The notes: generated from the letters alone by a model not told the origin. A DNA stretch of 64,000 nt from Acidobacteriota bacterium (GCA_019239425.1 JAFAZX010000022.1:55699-119698), one strand, 5' to 3'; counted from the stretch's first letter, positions 7,685 through 17,798 are shown. A program made the numbers and translations.

Positions 7685-9103
7685 CTAGCGGCTGCGTCGG
7701 TACATCACGACGCCCGTGATGCCCGCGAGCGCCAGCAGGCCGCCGCCCGCGAAGATCAGCATGCCGCTGCCGGAGTCCTCGCTGCCGGAGTCCTCGCTGC
7801 CGGAGTCGCCCCCTCCGCCCCCCGCCACGGTTCGGTTGTCCCGAGCCGCCGGGACGTTCGGCAGAGGGGTGGGGGTGCTCGGCGGCCGCCCCTGCGACGC
7901 CGCCACGTACGCGCCGGGGTTCAGTATGAGCACCCTGCCGACGGGCGCGACGCGCGCGCGGCCTCCCGCGCCCTCCGTCTCCCTGGCGTAGACGGTCAGG
8001 GCCTGCCTCTCCCGCGCGGCACCGAGCACCGAGTCGTCGAGGAGCATGAAGATTTCCGGCCCGGCGAGCTTGTCGAAGAAGGTCAGGTAGTTGTCGGCGG
8101 AGAGCGCCTGCTCGAAGCGGCCGACGGCGTCCACGGTGTTGAAGGCCGTCAGCGTGCCCCGCGCGCCTTCGGTAGCCGAGGCCGAGTTGCAGCCGAAGGC
8201 AAAGACGGTGACATTATGCTTCTTCGCCATGGATTCGAGTTCGGCGATGGGGATGGTGAAGGCGACCTTGCCGCCCGCGTCGCGCGTGACGAAGGAACTG
8301 CCCTCGATGTGCCCGAGGGCGAAGACCGTGGTGCCGCCGTGCGCGGAGAGGCTGGCTTCGAGGGCGGCAGGAGAGCTGAGGTCGAACTCCACGCGGTTCG
8401 CGGCGGGTATCTTCTCGGAGATCAGCGCCTTCGTCATCGAGTCCGTGCTCAGGGACAGGAGTCGCACGTCCTCCCGCCGGAAGCCGAGCGACTTGTAGCG
8501 GCTGCTGAAGCCGCCGGGGTCAGCCTCGGTGACGCGCGCGTAGAGCGAGGGGCTGAATTCCATCACGAGCTGCGTCTGGCCGCCCGCCGTCGGCACGCGC
8601 ATCGTGGGCCGCGCCACGCCGGACGCGTCAATGATATTCACCTTTCCGGCGTCGTCGAAGCGGAGCCCCCGATACCGCGAGCTCGACAGGAGCCCCTGGT
8701 CTACGAAGACAGCCATGTCCTTCGAGTAGGCGCGGTCGAAGCCCCTGGTCGGAAGCTCGAACTGCTCCAACATGTTCTTGATGTAGAAGCTGAGGCCGAA
8801 GCCGGCGTCCTTTGTCGCGAGCTTGAGCGGGTATTCATTGTCGGCCGGGCGGTAGTTCGTTTGGATGTAGAGAACGCCCTCCTTCGAGGTGACGTAGACC
8901 CGCATATCGGAGAACTCGGAGACGTCCGACTGCGTGTACTGCTTAGCGATGTCGGCCTCCGCGCTGAGGCTGACGTTTTCGAACGAGTCGATGTGGTGCT
9001 TCGGGCAGAAGAGGGTCTGGGCGCCGGCCGCGGCAGCGAACAGGGCGAGGCAGAGAAGGGGGGCGAGGCGTCTGAGAAGCTTCGGCGCGGAGTGTTTCAT
9101 CAC
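7685..9103 (-). CDS. Membrane-anchored CHAT/caspase-like protein
   Basis: 472 residues. A signal peptide ends near AAAGAQT (residue 30). The extracytoplasmic part contains two motifs like the His-Cys dyad of clan CD peptidases: strand TVFALGHIEG (His265) and strand VTVFAFGCNSA (Cys305), followed by a TLTAFN segment as seen in CHAT domains. The C-terminus has a linker of DSGSE repeats, one TM helix (about 447-465) and a basic tail YRRSR, which looks like a surface-anchoring or sorting signal. The ATG has a GGAGAG ribosome site. It lies on the same strand as a two-TM protein and a subtilase upstream. Catalytic activity is inferred. Confidence 0.65.
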   Translation of the reverse strand: MMKHSAPKLLRRLAPLLCLALFAAAAGAQTLFCPKHHIDSFENVSLSAEADIAKQYTQSDVSEFSDMRVYVTSKEGVLYIQTNYRPADNEYPLKLATKDAGFGLSFYIKNMLEQFELPTRGFDRAYSKDMAVFVDQGLLSSSRYRGLRFDDAGKVNIIDASGVARPTMRVPTAGGQTQLVMEFSPSLYARVTEADPGGFSSRYKSLGFRREDVRLLSLSTDSMTKALISEKIPAANRVEFDLSSPAALEASLSAHGGTTVFALGHIEGSSFVTRDAGGKVAFTIPIAELESMAKKHNVTVFAFGCNSASATEGARGTLTAFNTVDAVGRFEQALSADNYLTFFDKLAGPEIFMLLDDSVLGAARERQALTVYARETEGAGGRARVAPVGRVLILNPGAYVAASQGRPPSTPTPLPNVPAARDNRTVAGGGGGDSGSEDSGSEDSGSGMLIFAGGGLLALAGITGVVMYRRSR

Positions 9104-9196
9104 GGGGGCTCTCCTTTACATGGGCTGGCGTTGAAGGGGACGGGATTCGATCCCGTGGCGGGCGGGGGCGGGACGGGCGCGGCGTGGGCGGCCCGG

Positions 9197-9808
9197 CTAC
9201 GGCACCTCGCTCTCGACCTTGATGATCTCGTAGCAGACCTCGTTCGCCTGCGCGACCAGGTGCTCTTTGGAAGGGCCGGAGAAGTTGCTCTCGACCCAAG
9301 GCTTCAGTTCCGACATCAACTGCCGCGCCCTGAGGTGGCACTCGACGAGCTTCCGGTAAAGGTCGAAGAGACTCCCGGCGGCGGTGTGGAGGGCGCGGCC
9401 GATATGCTCGGCGTAGAGCGAGGAGACGGCGCCCAGCAGAGTCAGGATAGCCGCCGTGTACTTCGCGCCGCGCGGGTAGTCGAGCGCCAGCAGGCCGAAG
9501 ATGGATGCGCCGCCGACCACCGTCAGGAGCTGGCCGGCAAACTGGAGCCTGTTCCCGCCGCGCATCCTCCCCTTGATGGCCGGTATCAGTTGCTCGCACC
9601 TTCGGACGGCGACATCGAGCCCGGCCACGGCCGCCTCGGCGCGCAACCTGGTCTGCTTGTCGGTGCGGCCCCCGGCCATCTCACCAGCCCGCAGAATCTT
9701 CGCGCTTTCCGCGTCGGGGTAGGCGCGCCTGAGCTGCTCCAGCGTCGCCGGCGAGTTCTTGCTGAGGAGGTTGATGATCTCGTTAATGCGCGGGGCGTCT
9801 TCTGACAT
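9197..9808 (-). CDS. Two-TM protein, SLATT-like architecture
   Basis: 203 residues from the ATG at 9808 (an upstream in-frame extension is Pro/Arg-rich and unlikely). An N-terminal helical region is followed by a TM hairpin (about residues 90-140: FAGQLLTVVGGASIFGLLAL, then a second helix with LLGAVSSLYAEHIG). A C-terminal amphipathic helical part follows, with HLRARQLMSEL. Helix, two-TM hairpin, helix is the layout of SLATT-type effector domains, but the resemblance is weak and rests on architecture only. It sits between genes for a caspase-like protein and a subtilase. A conserved hypothetical membrane protein is the safe call. Confidence 0.6.
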   Translation of the reverse strand: MSEDAPRINEIINLLSKNSPATLEQLRRAYPDAESAKILRAGEMAGGRTDKQTRLRAEAAVAGLDVAVRRCEQLIPAIKGRMRGGNRLQFAGQLLTVVGGASIFGLLALDYPRGAKYTAAILTLLGAVSSLYAEHIGRALHTAAGSLFDLYRKLVECHLRARQLMSELKPWVESNFSGPSKEHLVAQANEVCYEIIKVESEVP

Positions 9809-10043
9809 GGGCGTCGTCTGCGTGCGCCGCCTCGGGCGGGGCGGCGCGGGGAATGGGGCCACGGCCCGACGAGAAACTTCGGGCCGACCGGTGACTAGGT
9901 AAGTTAGTTAGTGAGTCCGCCAGCGGCGGAGTCTGAAGTCGGCCGGGGTGCGAGAGGCGACCCCGGAATTCTCAAGATGGCGAGATGGCGACCGGGAGAA
10001 GGTAAACCCTCGGCTTGCCGCGTGTCAATGCCATTGGCGCCGG

Positions 10044-11405
10044 CTAGCCGCCGTGCGGCCGGAGCGCGAGGGCGATTTCGACGGCGCGGCGGGGGGCGAT
10101 GACGCCCCAGCCCTGGCGGTCGATCTCGACGCCGGGGAGGCGCTCGGCCGTGTCGATGAGGATGCGCTTGACCTGCTGCGGCGAGAGGTGCGGGTTGGCT
10201 TCGAGCATGCAGGCCACCGTCGAGGAGACGATGGGCGCGGCGAAGGAGGTGCCGTCCACGAACTTGTAGTGCTCGGAGATGACGTCCGCCTCGTGGAGCT
10301 TGACAGAAACGAGCTGTCGAATCAGGTAGGTCGGGAGCGCGCGCGCGTCGTAAACGTCCCGGTCGACGTCCTTGTGCTCTTCGATGAGCGGCACGAGTTC
10401 CTCGTCGGAAGCGCGGTCTAACCTCGCGTACAGGTCGGCCTCGGCGGCGGTCGGCGTGTGCGGGAGGATGGGCGCGGGCACCCAGATGCCGGGCGCGATG
10501 ACCTCCGGTTTTTGCAGGCCGTCGGCCGTCGGGCCGTAGGACGAGCGGTAGAGGCTGTGGCGCGCGCGGTCGAGCGAGTTCTGGTCGTTGAGGCCCCCGA
10601 CCGCGATGCACGAAGGCGAGGAGGCGGGCGGGATGACGGGGTGGCCCGGCTCCCAGCCGGCGTTGCCGACCGCGCAGACGACGACCAGCCCCTCGCGCGC
10701 GGCGCGCTCGACCGTCTGGCAGAGCGAGTTGTGAAGGTAAGAGCTCTCGCCGTCACCTCCGGCCGAGATGTTGACGACGCGGATGCCGTACTTCTCACGA
10801 TTCTCGATGATCCACTTCAGGCCGCGCTCGATGTTCTTCTCGCCGATGTGGCCCGACTTGCTGACCTTGACCAGCACGACGTTGCAGTCGGGCGCAATCG
10901 AGCGGAAGAAGCCGCCCGAGAGCGCGCCGTTGCCGGCCGCGACGACCGAGGTCATCATGCCGTGCCAGCTCGCCACGTCGATGGATTCGAGCGTCCCCGT
11001 CCCCTTCGGGACGATGTTGTGGTATTCGAGGATGCGGCTGTGCGGCGTCGTCAGGTCGGGGTGCGGGTAGAAGCCCGAGTCGAGGAAGGCGATGGTGACG
11101 CCGCGCCCCGTGAAGTGCTCGTGCGCGCCGAGCCTGGCCCAGGTCGGCAAGACCTGGCGACCCTGCTCGAAGACCGCGCCGTACTTCTCGACCTGCGCGC
11201 GCGCGCGCCCGAACAGCTCCAGGCAGCGCCGGCAGACGGCCTCGACGCCCGCGGGCGCGTTGGCGGCGACCAGACTCTTCAATTCGTCCGGCACCTGCTC
11301 GAACGGCATCAGCCCTTCGCTCGCCTCGCGCCAGCAGACCGGACAGACGGGGCGCCCCGCGGGCACCTCCGACACGTGAGCAGACTCTTGCATCATCTCA
11401 GACAC
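10044..11405 (-). CDS. Intracellular subtilisin-like serine peptidase (S8) with N-terminal zinc-finger-like motif
   Basis: 453 residues without a signal peptide, so probably cytoplasmic. The S8 triad is complete: Asp109 (FLDSG), His148 (SWHGM, where HGT is usual) and Ser387 (DGTSFAAP); the oxyanion Asn248 is in AVGNAG. Two CxxC pairs near the N-terminus (Cys21/24 in PVCPVCW and Cys58/61 in VCRRC) may bind zinc and could regulate or target the enzyme. An insertion of about 70 residues (about 312-383) precedes the catalytic Ser. Start is the ATG at 11405. It heads a minus-strand run with the SLATT-like and caspase-like genes, though gaps of 93-235 bp leave co-transcription uncertain. Confidence 0.87.
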   Translation of the reverse strand: MSEMMQESAHVSEVPAGRPVCPVCWREASEGLMPFEQVPDELKSLVAANAPAGVEAVCRRCLELFGRARAQVEKYGAVFEQGRQVLPTWARLGAHEHFTGRGVTIAFLDSGFYPHPDLTTPHSRILEYHNIVPKGTGTLESIDVASWHGMMTSVVAAGNGALSGGFFRSIAPDCNVVLVKVSKSGHIGEKNIERGLKWIIENREKYGIRVVNISAGGDGESSYLHNSLCQTVERAAREGLVVVCAVGNAGWEPGHPVIPPASSPSCIAVGGLNDQNSLDRARHSLYRSSYGPTADGLQKPEVIAPGIWVPAPILPHTPTAAEADLYARLDRASDEELVPLIEEHKDVDRDVYDARALPTYLIRQLVSVKLHEADVISEHYKFVDGTSFAAPIVSSTVACMLEANPHLSPQQVKRILIDTAERLPGVEIDRQGWGVIAPRRAVEIALALRPHGG

Positions 11406-11468
11406 TTCACACCCTCTTGAAATTTTCCCCTATCATGCAGGCGAACACCGGGCGGCGCAAGCAGAGAG

Positions 11469-11557
11469 AAGGATGAAGGCGGAAGGATGAAGGATGAAGT
11501 TGCCGCTGTGAGAAATCGATTTTCACTTCATCCTTCCGCCTTCATCCTTCATCCTTT
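11469..11557. repeat. Inverted-repeat element, family D (aaggatgaaggcggaagg arms)
   Basis: Left arm 11469-11500 and right arm 11525-11557 are built from the same ggatgaag/gcggaagg units. The order of units differs slightly, so pairing is imperfect. It lies between divergent genes. A perfect copy sits inside the helicase gene at 57390-57468. Confidence 0.8.
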
Positions 11558-11573
11558 CCTCGATTCGCCACGC

Positions 11574-11599
11574 GCCGCTAAATGTTATAAATTAGCGGC
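11574..11599. promoter_or_regulatory. Short hairpin/dyad upstream of the gene at 11638
   Basis: Arms gccgctaa (11574-11581) and ttagcggc (11592-11599) flank an A/T-rich loop containing ttataa. It could be an operator over a promoter or a leader hairpin. Sequence alone cannot decide. Confidence 0.35.
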
Positions 11600-11637
11600 A
11601 GGCGTAAACCTTAAAAGTTCAGACGAAGGGGCGACCG

Positions 11638-12066
11638 ATGGCGAAAGAACAGACCAGCGTGCCCGACATCTTCCGCCGCGCGCTGGAGCTGGCGCGCGCC
11701 GACGAGAAGCTGTCGCTGCGCGACCTGCGGCGCAGGCTCTACGAAGAGTTCAAGGACGGCCCGATGCCGCCGCTCAACAACCTGACCATCCCCGAGCAGG
11801 ACGCGCGAGCCCCCGAAGAGGACTGGACGGCCGGCCTCTCGATCATCCGCCGCGGCATCCAGATGGAGGACTGGCGCGAGATCGTCAACGGCATCTCGCT
11901 CAGCCTCGACCAGACGCTACGCTACGAGCGCGAGCGCGGCGCTCCGGGGCAGGCCGACCACTGGCACGACCGCACCGTCGGCATCGAAGGCGCGCTCCAG
12001 AAGGGCGTCTCCAAGTGGATGCCGGAAGAGCTGATGCGCCTCGCGGAACGGGCCGGAAAGAAGTAG
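11638..12066 (+). CDS. Conserved hypothetical cytoplasmic protein
   Basis: 142 residues with no signal peptide or membrane segment. It is strongly helical and charged (IFRRALELARADEKLSLRDL). A Trp-containing segment DWTAGLSIIRRGIQMEDWREI and a HWHD motif near residue 108 stand out. It lies upstream of the molybdenum oxidoreductase gene on the same strand, separated by an inverted-repeat element. I do not recognise a family and assign no function. Confidence 0.6.
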   Translation: MAKEQTSVPDIFRRALELARADEKLSLRDLRRRLYEEFKDGPMPPLNNLTIPEQDARAPEEDWTAGLSIIRRGIQMEDWREIVNGISLSLDQTLRYERERGAPGQADHWHDRTVGIEGALQKGVSKWMPEELMRLAERAGKK

Positions 12067-12181
12067 TGAATAGTGAACGGTAAGTAGGGAATGGAAGTTG
12101 TCGGCCACACGCGCGGCCAAGCTAAGGCCGTGGACGGCAGTTTCTCAAGCACTATTTACTATTCACCATTCACCATTTACC
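12063..12181. repeat. Inverted-repeat element, family G (agtgaatagtgaacgg arms)
   Basis: The left arm (about 12063-12098) and right arm (about 12149-12181) are imperfect reverse complements made of gtgaata/ggtgaat units, with a longer central part. The element overlaps the stop of the gene before it and ends 4 bp before the ATG of the next gene. Confidence 0.7.
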
Positions 12182-12185
12182 AAAC

Positions 12186-12881
12186 ATGAGTTTTCTCGAC
12201 AGACTTATGAAAGACCCCTTCCGGCAGGAGGGGGAGCCGCGGCGGGCGGAGGAGTTCGAGGGCGGCGACGTCATCATCAGCCCCGACACGCGCCGCGAGA
12301 GGCGCCTGCCTCCGGGGCAGACGCGCACGCGCAAGTGGCCCGTGCTCGACGCGCACGGCACGCCGCAGTTCGACCTTGAGAACTGGCAGTTCGAGGTCGG
12401 CGGGCTCGTGGAGAGACCTCTGCGGTGGTCGCTCGACGAGTTCATGCAACTGCCGGCCGTGAAGGTCTACGCCGACTTCCACTGCGTGACGCGCTGGTCG
12501 CGGCTGGACAACTTGTGGGGCGGCGTCTCGACGCGCACGGTCGCCGAGCTGGCCGGCGTGAGGCCGGAGGCGAAGTTCGTCGTCGCCGAGGCGCTCGATT
12601 ACGGCTGGACGACGAACCTGCCCGTCGAATACTTCCTCGCCGAAGACTCGCTCTTCGCGTGGACAAACGACGGCCAGCCCATCCCGCCCGAGCACGGCGG
12701 CCCCGTCCGCCTCATCGTGCCGCGACTCTACGCCTGGAAGTCGGCCAAGTGGGTCAGGGGCGTCCGCTTCCTCGCCGAAGACGAGGCCGGCTTCTGGGAG
12801 GAGGGCGGCTACCACATGCGCGGCAACCCCTGGAACGGCCAGGACGGCGAGCGCTTCCGCTACCAGAGCGAAGAGGAATGA
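12186..12881 (+). CDS. Molybdopterin-dependent oxidoreductase, sulfite-oxidase fold
   Basis: 231 residues. The fold is that of the Moco domain of sulfite oxidase/MsrP-like enzymes: FEVGGLVERPLRWSLDEF at about 65-85, the Mo-ligand Cys100 in DFHCVTRWS, then DNLWGGV and GGPVRLIVPRLYAWKSAKWV near the end. It has no Tat signal, so unlike MsrP it should stay in the cytoplasm unless a partner exports it. No heme-subunit gene is adjacent. The start lies directly after an inverted repeat and has no clear ribosome site. The substrate is unknown. Confidence 0.88.
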   Translation: MSFLDRLMKDPFRQEGEPRRAEEFEGGDVIISPDTRRERRLPPGQTRTRKWPVLDAHGTPQFDLENWQFEVGGLVERPLRWSLDEFMQLPAVKVYADFHCVTRWSRLDNLWGGVSTRTVAELAGVRPEAKFVVAEALDYGWTTNLPVEYFLAEDSLFAWTNDGQPIPPEHGGPVRLIVPRLYAWKSAKWVRGVRFLAEDEAGFWEEGGYHMRGNPWNGQDGERFRYQSEEE

Positions 12882-12885
12882 AGCC

Positions 12886-12959
12886 GTGATAAGTGATTAG
12901 TGATAAGTGATAAGAAACTGTTTGCCTTCTCTTATCACTTATCACCAATCACTTATCAC
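12886..12959. repeat. Inverted-repeat element, family B, second copy
   Basis: Arms 12886-12914 and 12931-12959 are 29-bp reverse complements with one mismatch, closely matching the copy at 6265-6340. It fills the gap between two plus-strand genes and ends 11 bp before the GTG start of the Nudix-MBL gene. Confidence 0.9.
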
Positions 12960-12970
12960 TTTCTTATCAC

Positions 12971-14500
12971 GTGAGCGAGGCAATCACACTTCAGGAGAAG
13001 CGTCCGGCGCCGTCGGTGCCGAAGGACGCGGCGGCCGTGGTGCTGGTGCGCGGGGACGCGCGCGAGCCGGAGGTCTTCTGGGCGCGGCGCGGCGCGCGGC
13101 TGGCGTTCCAGCCCGGCTTCTACGCCTTCCCCGGCGGGCAGCGCGACGAGGCGGACGCGGAGGTGGGGGTCGAGAACGCCGACGATTCGGAAGCCGCCTC
13201 GATGATCGCGTGCGCGGCGCGCGAGCTGTTCGAGGAGTTGGGCGTTTTGGCCGCGCGCGGCGCCGAGAGCTTGACGAAGGGGCAGCGCGAGTCCGTGCTC
13301 GACGACCTGACCTCGGGGCGCATGTCGTTCGCGGAGCTGCTCGGCCATTACGGACTCAAGCTCGACGCGCGCGACTTCAGACCGGCCGGCCGCTGGGTGA
13401 CGCCGCCCTTCAGCCCGAGACGTTTCGACACGCACTTCTTCGTCGTGCGCTGTCCCGCCAAACAGGAGCCGCGCCTGCTCACGGAGGAGTTCGACGAAGG
13501 CGGCTGGGAGCGTGCGTCCGAAGCTTACGAGCGCTGGCGCCGGTTCGAGCTGATGGCCGCGCCGCCCGTGATTCACGCCGTGCGCACGGTGGCCGGCGGT
13601 TTGACGGAAGACCTGACCGAGCGCTTCCTCTCCGTCCCGCAGGCGCGGCGCGAGCCCGTGCGCCGGATAGAGTTCCTGCCCGGCTTCGTCTGCGTGCCCC
13701 TGCGCACCCCGACCAAGCCGCCCGCGACGACGACCAACTGCTACGTCGTCGGCACAAGCGACTTCGTCATCTTCGACCCCGGCTCGCCGTACGAGGACGA
13801 GCAGGAGGTCTTGAGCGAGTTCGTCAGGGAACTGCAGGACGGAGGTCGCAGGCCCCTTGAGATTGTCCTGACGCATCAACACCCCGACCACGTCGGAGGC
13901 GTCGAACGTCTGCGCGAAGAGTTCGGGTTAACCGTCGCCGCGCACCGGCTGACGGCGGAAGAGCTGGAAGGGAAAGTCCGCGTTGACCGTCTCATCAAAG
14001 AGGGCGAACTGATGGAACTCGAAGGCGACCCTTCGATACGTTTGCGCGCGATGCACACGCCCGGCCACACGCGCGGGCACCTCTCCTTCTACGACGAGCG
14101 CGCGGGCGCCCTGCTGTCGGGCGACAACGTCGTCGGCGTCGGCTCCGTCCTCATCGACCCCGAGGAGGGGAACGTGCGCGACTACCTCGCCTCGCTCGAA
14201 CGCTACCGGCGGCTCCCGCGACTCGTCGCGCTCTTCGGCGGCCACGGCCCCGCGGTCGGAAGCCCCTCCGCGAAGATAGACGAGTACGTCTCGCACCGGC
14301 TCAAGCGCGAGCGCGATATCCTCGCCGCCGTGCGGGCGGGCGCGGGCACGCCGGAGGAGGTCGTCGCACAGGCTTACACGGACGTTCACCCGAAGATGCA
14401 CGCGCTGGCCGCGCGCGCCGTCTCGGCGCACCTCATCAAGCTCGAAGAGGACGGGCTCGTCCGCCGACGGGAGGGCGGGCGCTTCACCGCGAACACATGA
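12971..14500 (+). CDS. Nudix hydrolase fused to metallo-beta-lactamase-fold hydrolase
   Basis: 509 residues. The N-terminal Nudix domain (about 15-230) shows a phosphohydrolase box with GG near residue 55 and RELFEELG (Arg84, Glu88, Glu89). The box has a long insertion between its first Gly/Glu and the REx2EE part, as in the CoA-pyrophosphatase/NUDT8-19 group. The C-terminal domain (about 235-440) is an MBL hydrolase with THQHPDH (301-307), HTPGHTRGH (362-370) and LLSGDN, resembling LACTB2-type nucleases. It ends in a winged-helix-like tail. The GTG start lies against a repeat and has no ribosome site. The stop overlaps the next gene by ATGA, implying translational coupling. Confidence 0.87.
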   Translation: MSEAITLQEKRPAPSVPKDAAAVVLVRGDAREPEVFWARRGARLAFQPGFYAFPGGQRDEADAEVGVENADDSEAASMIACAARELFEELGVLAARGAESLTKGQRESVLDDLTSGRMSFAELLGHYGLKLDARDFRPAGRWVTPPFSPRRFDTHFFVVRCPAKQEPRLLTEEFDEGGWERASEAYERWRRFELMAAPPVIHAVRTVAGGLTEDLTERFLSVPQARREPVRRIEFLPGFVCVPLRTPTKPPATTTNCYVVGTSDFVIFDPGSPYEDEQEVLSEFVRELQDGGRRPLEIVLTHQHPDHVGGVERLREEFGLTVAAHRLTAEELEGKVRVDRLIKEGELMELEGDPSIRLRAMHTPGHTRGHLSFYDERAGALLSGDNVVGVGSVLIDPEEGNVRDYLASLERYRRLPRLVALFGGHGPAVGSPSAKIDEYVSHRLKRERDILAAVRAGAGTPEEVVAQAYTDVHPKMHALAARAVSAHLIKLEEDGLVRRREGGRFTANT

Positions 14501-15882
14501 GCAGCAAAGAGACTCCGACGAAGAAGCCCGCCGCCGCCGTGGACGTGCGCGCCGACCCGCAGGGCGCGAACGGCGGGGCCGCGACCCCTTCCGCCGCCGA
14601 GGAGCGCGCCTGGCTCGCCGCCATCGTCGAGTCGTCCGGGGACGCCATCATCTCGAAGACGCTCGGGGGCATCATCACGAGCTGGAACGCCGCGGCCGAG
14701 CGCCTCTACGGTTATAAGTCCGAGGAGGCCGTCGGCCGGCACATCTCCCTCATCATCCCCGAAGACTTGTTGCCGCAGCTCGAAGATATCAACGCGAGCC
14801 TCGCGCGCGGCGAGAAGGTGAATCTGCTGGAGACGGAGCGCGTGCGCAGGGACGGCACGCGCGTCGAGGTCGCCGTCAGCATCTCGCCCGTCCGCGACGC
14901 CGCGGGCCGCACCGTCGGCGCCGCGACCATCGCGCGCGACATCACCGCCCGCCGCCGCGCGCAGGCGGAGCTGGCGCGGCGGGTGCATCAGGCGGCGCTG
15001 GGCGCGGAGGTGGGGGCCGCCCTGGCCGAGGGCGGCGCGCCCCTGCGACAGGTCTTGCAGCTCTGCGCGGGGGCGGTCGTACGCCACCTCGACGCGGCCT
15101 TCGCGCGCATCTGGACGCTGGAGCGCGGCGCGGACGTGCTTGAGCTACAGGCGAGCGCGGGGATGTACACGCACACGAACGGGCCGCACGGGCTCGTGCC
15201 CGTCGGGAAGTTTAAGATCGGCCTCATCGCGGCCGAGCGCCAGCCGCACCTGACGAACTCGGTCGTCGGCGACCCGCGCGTCGGCGACCAGGAGTGGGCG
15301 CGGCGCGAGGGGATGGTCGCGTTCGCGGGTTACCCCCTCCTCGTCGAGGACAGGCTGGTCGGCGTGCTCGCGATGTTCGCGCGCAAGGCGCTGCCCGACG
15401 ACACGCTCGAAGCGCTGTCCTCGGTCTCGAACGTGATCGCGCAGGGCATCGAGCGGCGGCGGGCGGAGGAGGCGCTGGCGGCGCTTTTGCGCGAGCGCGA
15501 GCAGACGCTCGAAGAGGTCTCGACGCCGGTCGTGCCCGTGCTCGAAGGCGTGCTGGTGCTGCCGCTCATCGGCTCGCTCGACACGGAGCGGACTTCGAAG
15601 GCGACGCACGCCGCGCTCCAGGAGGTGACGCGGCAGGGCGCGCGCGTCTGCATCCTCGACATCACGGGCGCGCGGCTGGTGGACACGCACGCGGTGGCGA
15701 ATCTGACGAATCTCGTGCAGGCCCTCCGGCTCGTCGGCGCGGAGGCGTGCGTGACGGGCGTGGGCGCGCAGGTGGCGCAGACGCTCGTCGGGCTAGGGCT
15801 CGACCTGAAGGGCGTGCGCACCTACCGCACGCTCGCGCAGGCGCTCGCCGCGCTGCTCGGCAACGGGCGGCGCGCGGGCTGA
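14497..15882 (+). CDS. PAS-GAF-STAS sensory protein (RsbR-like)
   Basis: 461 residues. A PAS domain (about 38-155) has the typical ending ATIARDITARRRAQ. A GAF domain (about 165-325) follows, then a STAS domain (about 345-455) containing VLVLPLIGSLDTERT and DITGARLVDTHAV, the segment phosphorylated in RsbR/RsbS proteins. Such proteins pass redox, light or ligand signals to a partner-switching complex. No RsbT-like kinase or PP2C phosphatase gene lies nearby, so the partner is elsewhere. It overlaps the Nudix-MBL gene by 4 bp and is probably made from the same mRNA. The downstream inverted repeat may end the transcript. Confidence 0.86.
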   Translation: MSSKETPTKKPAAAVDVRADPQGANGGAATPSAAEERAWLAAIVESSGDAIISKTLGGIITSWNAAAERLYGYKSEEAVGRHISLIIPEDLLPQLEDINASLARGEKVNLLETERVRRDGTRVEVAVSISPVRDAAGRTVGAATIARDITARRRAQAELARRVHQAALGAEVGAALAEGGAPLRQVLQLCAGAVVRHLDAAFARIWTLERGADVLELQASAGMYTHTNGPHGLVPVGKFKIGLIAAERQPHLTNSVVGDPRVGDQEWARREGMVAFAGYPLLVEDRLVGVLAMFARKALPDDTLEALSSVSNVIAQGIERRRAEEALAALLREREQTLEEVSTPVVPVLEGVLVLPLIGSLDTERTSKATHAALQEVTRQGARVCILDITGARLVDTHAVANLTNLVQALRLVGAEACVTGVGAQVAQTLVGLGLDLKGVRTYRTLAQALAALLGNGRRAG

Positions 15883-15914
15883 ATCAGACTTGCAGGTTGT
15901 GTGAAAGGCAGTTA

Positions 15915-15994
15915 ACCACAGAGACACAGAGGCGCAGCTCGTAGAAGGCTAAAGATGAAGCTGTGTCTTAGCTGTGTCTCTGTGTCTCTGTGGT
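15915..15994. repeat. Inverted-repeat element, family A, second copy
   Basis: Arms 15915-15939 and 15970-15994 (25 bp) are nearly exact reverse complements. They share the accacagagacacag sequence with 2391-2461 and 59121-59196. It follows the STAS protein gene and precedes the AAA+ ATPase gene. Confidence 0.9.
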
Positions 15995-16056
15995 GAGATA
16001 ATCTTCGCAGCAACAAACGGCGACGAATTTAATTCAAGCGGACAAGGTTTAAAGTA

Positions 16057-17526
<1,470 letters not shown>

Positions 17527-17537
17527 GGAGAACTGCT

Positions 17538-17756
17538 ATGGACTTAACTCTCAATGCCGTCTATCTCAAAGTGCCCGAAGGCTACATCGCTTTCGTCGAA
17601 GAGTTACCCGGCGCGAATACGCAGGGTGATACTCTGGAAGAAGCACGTGAGAATCTGAAAGAAGCTGTCGAAATGGTGTTGGAGGCTAACCGCGCTTTAG
17701 CCTCCGAGGCGGTGAAGGGTGAAGAAGTCATTCGGGAGCAGCTTGTCAACATTTAA
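17538..17756 (+). CDS. hicB: HicB family antitoxin
   Basis: 72 residues with the HicB partial RNase-H-like fold: YIAFVEELPGANTQGDTLEEARENLKEAVEM is the family signature. It would bind and neutralise HicA. There is no C-terminal DNA-binding domain, so autoregulation by this protein alone is doubtful. It starts 11 bp after the ATPase stop, with an AGGAGA ribosome site. The order hicB then hicA is the less common arrangement. Codon use is less GC-rich than in the flanking genes. Confidence 0.88.
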   Translation: MDLTLNAVYLKVPEGYIAFVEELPGANTQGDTLEEARENLKEAVEMVLEANRALASEAVKGEEVIREQLVNI

Positions 17757-17798
17757 TTTCTGCATCCCGCGCACCGAGGAGATTCTTAAACTCGCCGC

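Noticed and set aside
9140..9156. acgggattcgatcccgt resembling a tRNA T-arm
   Set aside because: No acceptor, D or anticodon arms can be built around it; upstream bases belong to the start of the caspase-like gene.
8216..9805. 529-codon plus-strand ORF
   Set aside because: It runs antisense across two well-supported minus-strand genes, is rich in Arg/Val/Ala/Glu from GC-rich antisense codons and shows no domain.
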